DNA from: JAVBJN01 sp031546985 | GTDB taxonomy: Bacteria > Bacteroidota > Bacteroidia > Chitinophagales > Chitinophagaceae | Length of the DNA stretch: 42,531 nucleotides | Assembly: GCA_031546985.1 (NCBI GenBank) | Contig: JAVBJN010000013.1 | Coordinates: forward strand, 1 to 42,531 | Direction of reading: 5' to 3' | Shown here: positions 22,339 through 31,300 of the stretch, in pieces | Numbering within the stretch: the stretch's first letter is position 1 | Layout: each line of letters begins with the position of its first letter | Program-made: the position numbers and the translations under genes | Notes under the pieces: generated by a model | What the model saw: only the letters and a program-made list of their open reading frames with translations | What the model was told of the DNA's origin: nothing | Database searches by the model: none

Positions 22339-25300
22339 TTACTTGCTAAAATAAAAATCATTGATCTGAGGAACAGGAAGAGTCTTATCGGTTTCGTCAT
22401 GAGCAGGAAGATATTCCAACCCATCTTGAACCCTTTTCATATTTTCCCTCAATTCGTGCATTATTAATTGCTTTCTTACTTGTATAAAAGTTGGAACAGG
22501 TTTTGTTTCTCTCGACATTTGAGCAGCACCATTTACAATTTTAAATTCCTCTGTTGTCTCCAATCTGGAACCTTGGTGAACCGCATTCCCTGGTGCAATG
22601 GCGACTTGTCCATCATAACCTTTTTTCGGCAATAATTGCGGCGGTTTTCTACCAAAAGCATCTTTTCCGTATGGCGTTTTTGCAGCATTAAAAAAATACG
22701 CATAAATGGGAGTTCCAACTTTATTAAGAGCATTCATACCCTTGGTTATAGAAGGGTCAAAATTCACTTCATTACCATTTGCTGCGTCTGTAATTCCTGT
22801 AGGTTCAAAATTTGATGAATAATAAAAAGCTTCTTGTGCATTTACCAAATCACTTACCAACTTTAGTCCCTGATTCTCACTCAACAGTTTATCTATTTTT
22901 TCCTGTGTCATATTTCCGTAATCTAGACTAACACGTCCACTTTCAGAAACTTTCGCATACTTACCTCCCAAGCTTTTAACATCCTTTTGGGTATTTGCAT
23001 CAGTAGCAACATCCCAAGTATCACCCAACACATCATTCCTCCAGATCGGGTTATTTCCAAACGCTGCATAATCAGAGATACTGATCTGCGGTTTCGGGTC
23101 CAGATTCCACCTTCTACCCAACCTGGTATCATACTCCCAGAACTGCGCGGTATTGTGGTTTCCTAATCCTGCTATCTCATTTACCTTTAATTGCCCATTA
23201 TACCCCATTGGGTATTTATCGGCATTGCCGCTGCTAATATAAGAAGTTACTACCTCTGCTGTATAGGTGGTGGTAAAGAAGCTGGTATTTTTACCTATAA
23301 AGATAATGTTGCCGCCGGTAGGCGTGCCCGCAGAGCGGTCTACCGCTACTATGCGCAACTGCACATCGCTATGCGCCGCTGTGCCGCTCAGCGATACCAC
23401 GCGGCTGCTCTGCACCAGCATACTATTAAGCACCGTGGCGCCGCTGCCCGTGCCGCTCACCAGCTCTACCATGGCGCTGTAATTGCCCATAGGGTTTACG
23501 CTTAGCGTGGCTGTAACCTCGCTGCCCGGTACATAACCACTGGTGGTTAGGGCTACGCCATCGCCCACCGCCGTAGGCATAAGCGTGAGCCCGCCTGCCT
23601 CGTAGGCTATGCGCATACCATTCATAATGGCCAGCGGCAGGTTGGCCGCGGGGGTCCAGTCGGTTATATCGAGCTTTACTACCCGCTTGGGCACCATTTG
23701 CACGCTGGTAATGGGCGTAGTGCTTACCGTGGTATCCTGCACCAGGCGGCCCGGCATAAGCATACCAAACGGATAATAGTCGTAGGCCGCTCCTGCATCT
23801 GCATGGAAGTGCCTGTAGGTATCTGCTGCGCCGCCCTGCCCGGCCACCGTGCCGTAGCCCGTGCGCCGGTCCAGCACCGTGGCGCTTACATTGCCCAGGT
23901 GGTCGGTTAGCTCATACTGCTTTTGCCCTATAATGCGGCTCGCTACCATACTGCCCGCATCGTTTTGCCCGTAGGGCTGCAACTCGCCGGTTTTAATCAG
24001 GTTATCGAACTGCACGCTGTACCACGGCAGGCGCTGGTTTATGCTGGCTGCGCCTATTTTTACAGCGCTATCGGCCGTATTGCTCCAGTTGTATGAGATC
24101 TGGCCCGGCCAGTAGGTTTTTATACCCAGGCGGCCGCTGCCATACATGTAGTGCTCGCCCAGCGAGTACACATCGCTCTCCATCACATCCATAAGCTCGG
24201 CATTTACCGCTGGCTCCAGTGTGGGGTCGTACCGCACTATGGTGCCCCCCAGCGAGGAGGCGGTGATGCCCGGTATGTAACCCAGCGCCGCAGAGGTGGC
24301 CGCGGGGGGCAGCGATGCTACAAAATCGTTGATATACGCGGTGGGGTTTTTCCAATACAGCGTTTGTATCTGCTGTGCTACCGGTGGCGTGGTGCCTCCG
24401 CCGCCGCTGCCCATCCAGGGCGCAAAGAAACCTTCCAGCCCGGCGCGGCACCAGGCTGCATCCTGCACCGGCTGGCCCTGCCAGGTTGCCTCCTGCAATG
24501 CGTATTGCAGGGCCTCGCCTGCTACGTAGCGGTAGGCATTGTATACATTGGGATCGGCCATATCGGGGGTATGCACATGAGCGCTACCCAGCAACCTTTC
24601 TACATAAGAGCGCAGAGAAGGGCTGCCCAGCAGCATTCCCGGCTCCTTTTCGGTAAGGTAGAGATACAGTTTGTTGTACTCCTCATCGCTCATATAACTA
24701 CCCAGATCGCCCAGCGGGTAACCCATCAGGTGCGTAAGGCCATAATCCTGCAGGTAGCTCGTGAGCACCGCAGGCACCGTTACTGCAAGCGTTTGCGGCA
24801 CCAGCTGGCGCCCAGAGGGGAACTGAACATGATCGGACTGCAAGATCAGGCTCTCATGCAGCTGCCGCAGCAGCAAACCCGGCTTATCGGTGGGCGTAGA
24901 CGGGCTAATGGTAAATGCCTGGCCCAGCAGCGATACATTATCGGTGCCCAGGCGGCTGTAGTAGTCGTACTCCCCGCTGCTTACAAACGAACGCAGCTCG
25001 CCCAGGGTGTAGGTATCGCCGCCGCCCGTATAGTTCATAAAGAAACGGCCCAGTTTGAGCATATATCCATCGAGATCGTTTACAGGGATATTCTGCCACG
25101 CGCTCTCCCACGTGCCTACATCGAGCAGTTTTTGGGTGATAGCCTTAAACTCTTTCGCAAAATCGGGATCGGCTTCGCTGCCCATTACCCCGGGGTCGGT
25201 TACCAACTGCGTGCCAAAGCTGCTAAAACCATCATGATCGCTATACCAGGCATCGCCCTGCGCGTTAACCAGGTAGTCGTACAGTTTATCGTAACCACCA

Positions 25301-28300
25301 TTGCCCAGGTTATTGGCTACCTCTGCCTCCGGCATGCCCTGCAGCTCGCTATAGCCGTAATTGGCCAGGAAATAGGCCATCATATCCGGCCGTGAGCCAT
25401 ACAGGCTTCTTACAATGGCCTGGCGGGCCGCCGGATAACTTACTACGTTGGTCTTGTAAATGAGACCATCGAGCAGCATTTCAAAGTACTCTTTGGGATT
25501 GCCGGGATAGACGCTCACCGCCATTATCTTACCCAGCAGTGTGGGTTTTTGCGCAATCAGCGCGCCGTAATAATCTATATCGCTATAGATAAGGCTGCTC
25601 AGATCCTGCGCCGGTACCTCCGGCTGCTCGGCGGCCAGCTTGGGATTGAGCCAGGCCGGGTATTGCTGCGATACCGCCGTGAGGCCGTTTACAAAACTGC
25701 CGTTATCGCCATAGCCATAGGCCAGCGCGCCGCCCAGCTTGCCCGGGCCTATGCGGGTATACAGGTTAAGCACCAGATCGGGCATAATGGGCCCTATCTT
25801 GCGGAACGTCATATCGCGCTTATACGTGGCCAGGATATTGCCCGTGGCATCGCGTACATAATAATCGGCTATCTGGTGCAGGTTGCCATCGGCCATCTTG
25901 CCGCTCCAGGTTTTGCTTACCCGGTTGCCCATGCCATCGTATGTAAAGTTGAGCGTGCTGCCATCGGGGTTCTTTACATAACTCGTTTTGTTATACAGGT
26001 TCCAGTATATCGTATCGTTGTGGCTCAGCGCATCTTGTGTAAGATTGCCTATGGCATCGTAACGGAAACGGATATTGGTACCCGTGGCGGGCTTTTTAAT
26101 CTCGTTGGTGTAGGCGGCGTTATCGTTGGCCGCTTCTACCACATTCTCCAGCCTGTTGCTTGCATTACCGCTGGGGTAAGCATAGCTCAGATCGTCCATC
26201 ACCCGGGCCGTACCGCTTATCTTATTACCATTGCGCTTAAGTTTTTGAATGTTGCCATCTGCATCGTAAGCATAGCTATTGGTAAACTCTGTGGTGGGCA
26301 TGGCTGCAAAACTCGCCGCGTTTACATCGGCATAGCCGGCGTAGGTAATGCGGTTGAGCTGGTCGTATTTATACAGCTTATTAAGCGTGCTAAACGGTGC
26401 TACTGCATTGTTTTCGCTTATAATATTGCCATTGTACAATCCTTTGGCCAGCGCGGGCATGCGGGTAACGGGTGCACCATTTACCGGGCTGTAGTCGCCT
26501 TTAAAATAATCGAGCGCATGGGCGGCAAGGTCGCGGGCATATACACTGCTGCCCACAATACCATCCTGCCCCATATCGAGGGTAGAGTCCAGCACATCGG
26601 CATTAATGGCCTTGAGCCAGCCTTGTATGGTATAGGCATAGTCTACCCCCTGCACATTAAGCGCGCCCAGCGCCATACGCGCCAGCGGGCCGTGCTGGTA
26701 GTAGCTGTAGGCCGCATCTCTATCCCAGATAATGCCATCATTACTCGTTTCTGCTTTGGTAATGCGGTTATCGGCATCGTACTCGTAGCGCTGGTAAAAC
26801 TGGTCGGTATGGCCACGGTTGTAGCTAAGCATGTTTATTTTGCCGCTCAGCAGGTCGTAATCATAATCTACCCTTTTGTAGCGCTGGCGTGTGTTTTGCA
26901 ACGCGGGCATATCCTGCACCAGCGTTTTTACATTGCCAGATATGTCGTAGCTGTAATGGGTGGCATACTCATAGGCAATATTGGGCCTGTTCATAGGTAT
27001 AACAGGGGTGTATTTTACCGCCGCTACCCTGTTGCGCAGGTTTTCCTGTGCATCGAGCCCTTCGTTTAGATTATCGAGTTGGGTAAGCGCGGTATCGTAA
27101 ATGGTACTTACCACCTGATCGCGGTTTTTGGTCAATACCCACGCATGAAGGTCGCTGTAGACCTTGCTGCTCGAGAATATAATATTCTCGGGCAAGGGAG
27201 AGGCCAGCCGCGAGCCATCGCTGAGGTAGATTACCTCGCCGCAAAAATCAACCAGGGTATCGGAGGCCTTAGTTACTACTTTGGGCTCTTTATATACCCG
27301 GCAGGTGGTTACGTAAATCTGCCCGGTTTCTACAGGGCGGCTCAGCTCATCGTACAGTGTGTACGAAACCTTGCCTTCGGATGCCTGTTTTTCGTTTTGG
27401 GCAAATACCTGGCGCCCGGCCCGGTCGTAGTAGTAGTTTACATTACCACCATCGGGGGTGTATTGGTACACGGGCTCATTGGCCGCGTTATAACGGTAGT
27501 TGGTCTTTTTGTTGTGCATGGGCACACCGCCAACTGTTACGTTTTTATTTAACCTGTCGGCATCGGCATTGGCGCAAGCGGCCAGCCCCATCATATTAAC
27601 CCCACCCGGCGATACGGTGTGGCTAAGGTTGCCTGCACGATCGTAGTAATACAGGGTAACGTTAAACTTCTGATCGGCGTAGGTAAAGTTGAGCTGCTCG
27701 CTCACATTGGCATTTAAATGCGCCATAAAGCCGGTAGCATAAGCCAGGCGCACAGAGTCGAAATACTGGCGGTAGCGTTGCTTACCCTCTTGTATGGCAG
27801 CGGTGAGCACAACACGCTCACAGTTCATGGTATCGGCAAATTGCTGTGTGGCAAATATATCGTTGCACAGCATTACATTGCCCAGCTTAATACCTGCGCC
27901 TACCGCAAAGTCGGTATAGCCGCTTGCGGCAATTCTGGCGGCAGGGTTGCCCACAAGGCTAAATACCGGTTTAAAGCGGTATACATCGCCATTGCCCTCG
28001 CCTACTTCTATATGGTGCAGCAAGAGGCTGCCGGAGTTGGCCACTGTGTAGCCCTCGGGTAGGGTTATATACGCGTTGTATAATTTATTATCGTTAGAGG
28101 GGTCGAAATAACGGTACCAGAAGATATTATCGCTGCAGCGGTATACCGTAAGCGCCGTACTGGGCGCCATGCTGCTGTTGAGGTGAAACACCGTACCTCC
28201 CCATGCTGCCTGGGCTACGTTCAATATCGCATTAAGCTTGTCGTACCCCTGGTGCCCGGTTTGGGTTTTGGCAGAAAGGTACAGATTGCTCTGGTTGCTG

Positions 28301-31300
28301 GGCACGAACGGATCGGTATAGCTTACATTAAGCGAATTATAACCCGAAACACTCGTTTGCAGTTGTGGCACTTCCAGCGCTTTCATAATAGCATCGTGGC
28401 TTTTGATAGCCGGGTGCTGCTGGTAAGCGTAAGCGAGGTAATTCTTTTTCTCTGTCAGTTCATTATCTTCTGCATCGGAACTGTTAAACCAATAAAAAGA
28501 TCGGATAGGTGCACCCGTTTGCGCTACCCATGCTTTTATCTTATTGATATATGTATTGGCTTTAATAGGCGTAACGTTTGGAACCGGTATATAATATACC
28601 GTTACAGGCATACCATTCTGCCCATACATATTGGTACCAGGGCGTGATGCAACTGTAAGATCTCCTGTAGAGCCAAAATCGCCGGCCACTGGTGCATATG
28701 GCTGCCCTACTGGTACAAACAAGAAAGCTAATATATTTTCAAAGCTGGCCTGGTAGATCTTATTCAGTATGCCAGGGGCATTAAGAGCCAAAATGTAGTC
28801 ACGCATTTTAACCAACTCATTGGTATTGCCGGTAAGGGCTACCGGACTGTAGTCTACCCATACCTGTATTGCTCCAAACACATCTTGCTTAGTAACGGAG
28901 AAACTCATAACCCCAGGCATATAGTTGTAAATAGTGTTTAAGGCACTATTGGCATTGGCAAGATTGTTAAAATCGAGCCGGAACATGCTAAAGTTATTAG
29001 GCATAAACAAGCTATCTGCATAGCGGCAGCTGTTTATGAAGGCATTGTAATCGTAATCGGTAAAGTTCTTACCGGTTTTAAGATTCAAAAAGCTGCGCAG
29101 CATCTGATTGTACATGGGGTGGTTGGTACCCTTAATGCCATATGTAGGCAGCATTTCTCTAAAGGCTTTAAAATACGGGTACAATTCGGCGCAGGAAATG
29201 CACTCTGCCATGGGCGATGGCGCGGCCGTATCGCTCAGGAGCATACGATCGTTCCACAAGCCCCAGGTGCAATACGTGGTATCGTAAATACCGGCGTTAT
29301 TACGAATGCGTCCTATTTCTGGCAATGCAGTATAGAAATTGATATAACCCGTCTGGTATACCGGCTGTGCACCATCGAGCAGGCACGATACCTTGCTAAA
29401 GAATATACCATCGCCATTGTTAAGCGGAGCTGCACACAGGCCGGTATTGCTGCCTGCATTGAGGTAAAACCGGATGGTTGTGCCTCCGGTGGCTTTTTGC
29501 AGGGCTATGGTATATACCTTATCGGTGGCATTATAACTTATCCCGGCATTAAGCTGGGCACCCTGCGCACTGCCCAATTGCAGCATAAGCGCTGCCTCAA
29601 AAGCATTGGCGGCATCGGGTATAAAACTGAAAGAACCAGCATTGCCATTAGTGAGTGCCGATAACAGCGGCCCACGGTTCATAAAGTTTTTCATACCGGT
29701 GTAGAAACCGGCATCCTTGCAGCGCATAGCATCTGTCTCAAAATCGCTGCCGCCTGGCTCGGGCACATAATCTACCAGGTAGGGGTTACAAAGGTCGCCA
29801 ACCGCCAGGCCCGAGCCTGTAATGGCCTCGGTAATCTGGGCCGGGGTCAGTTTAGCGCCTGCGGTAAGCTGCGCGCAAAAATGGCTGCGGATGTAAGTTT
29901 GAATTACCGTAATCTTATTGGTATCTACCGAGCAGTTGGCCAGCCTCTCGGCAATGGCACGGGCTCTTGCATCGCAGGCGCTGGCCTGCATGGCTTGCAG
30001 GTAAGTTTGCACTACACCCAATAGGTTGGGGTCGTTGGCATCCATACCAAATATATTGCCCGAAGCGCCCAATGTGGGCACAGGATCTGCATTAGGATCA
30101 TTATTGGTTGGGACGTATGTAAAGGGGCCCGCATTACCTTGAAATCCTGGAATATTAAGCATGGTTTGGGTAGCCTGCGCACTAAACACCGGAAACACGG
30201 GTGGCGCTACCAGCGTCATCATATCGGCCTGGCATGGGCCACATTTAAGCGCGGTTTGGTTATCAAGCATTTTTTGCTTTAACCGGGAGCGGTTGCCAAT
30301 ATAAAGTGTAACCAGGTTTTCGTAATAAGTATTGGCTACATATGGTATAGACAATATTTTATCGCGCAGGTTATCGCTAAAAATGGTTTGGATACAAGTG
30401 TTGAACTGCGCCGGGCCTGCAGAGCCCTGGCAGTAAGCCATTGCCAATGCCATAGAATCGATACGCATAGTAGCGCCCATCATAAAACGAAGGCTATCGT
30501 GTATCATTCCCTGCGCCAGGGGATCGTTGGTTATAATATCGGTCAAAGAGGCGCGGCCGGCAGCAATGGCATTAGCATAAGAACCTATAGCCATGAGCTG
30601 CTCTTCGTAATCGCCGCCACAATTGATAAGCTTGCAATACTCGGGGTGCAGCGGCAGCAATGCCTCGGCTATAGCATCATTGAATATTTTAATAAAAGTC
30701 TCTACCGGCAGGTTGGCAATATTGGTGTATGTGACACCCTGAAACACTACCGAAGAAGGCATGGTAATGCCTGTACAGTTCTGGTAGCGGTATTTGGTAC
30801 CTGCTTCATTATTAGCCTTATCGAAAATAGAAATGCCCTTGTTGTAACCCATAACCACACCGCCAGACATATAATACTTGCCGTATTTATTGCCGGGGTA
30901 TAATTCCTTTATCATGGCCTGTTTCATACGCGAGCAATGATCAAAAGGCACATCTGTAGATGGGCAGGGAAAGGTTTTGCTGCGCACAGCCTCTTCTATA
31001 AACTGATTTTCGGTTTTTACACATGTACCCGGCAGTTTCATAAAAGCATCTACCGCAGTATACACATCATTTAAACCCACCGTAAGGGTTTTGTTGAGGG
31101 TATACTTACCAGATTTCAGGTTTTTGGAAATGGTGCCCGAATTATACTGTAAAGGTGTATTGCTGCTTATAATTTCTGTTGTACCTATTAACCCCGATTG
31201 GTTTACTACAGAGGTACCACAATCGTCGAACAGCTCATAGGCGTATGATGATTGCACTTGCAGGTACTTATCCAGGTTAATACAAGGATGGTATGGCGGA

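Noticed and set aside
22329..22424. N-terminal extension of the main immunity gene
   Set aside because: It overlaps the RHS stop region and places a hydrophobic, non-signal leader before a good signal peptide; the ATG at 22328 fits better.
24151..27552. Long plus-strand frames (up to 506 codons) opposite the RHS gene
   Set aside because: They are antisense to an intact RHS reading frame with clear YD repeats; they arise from its codon bias.
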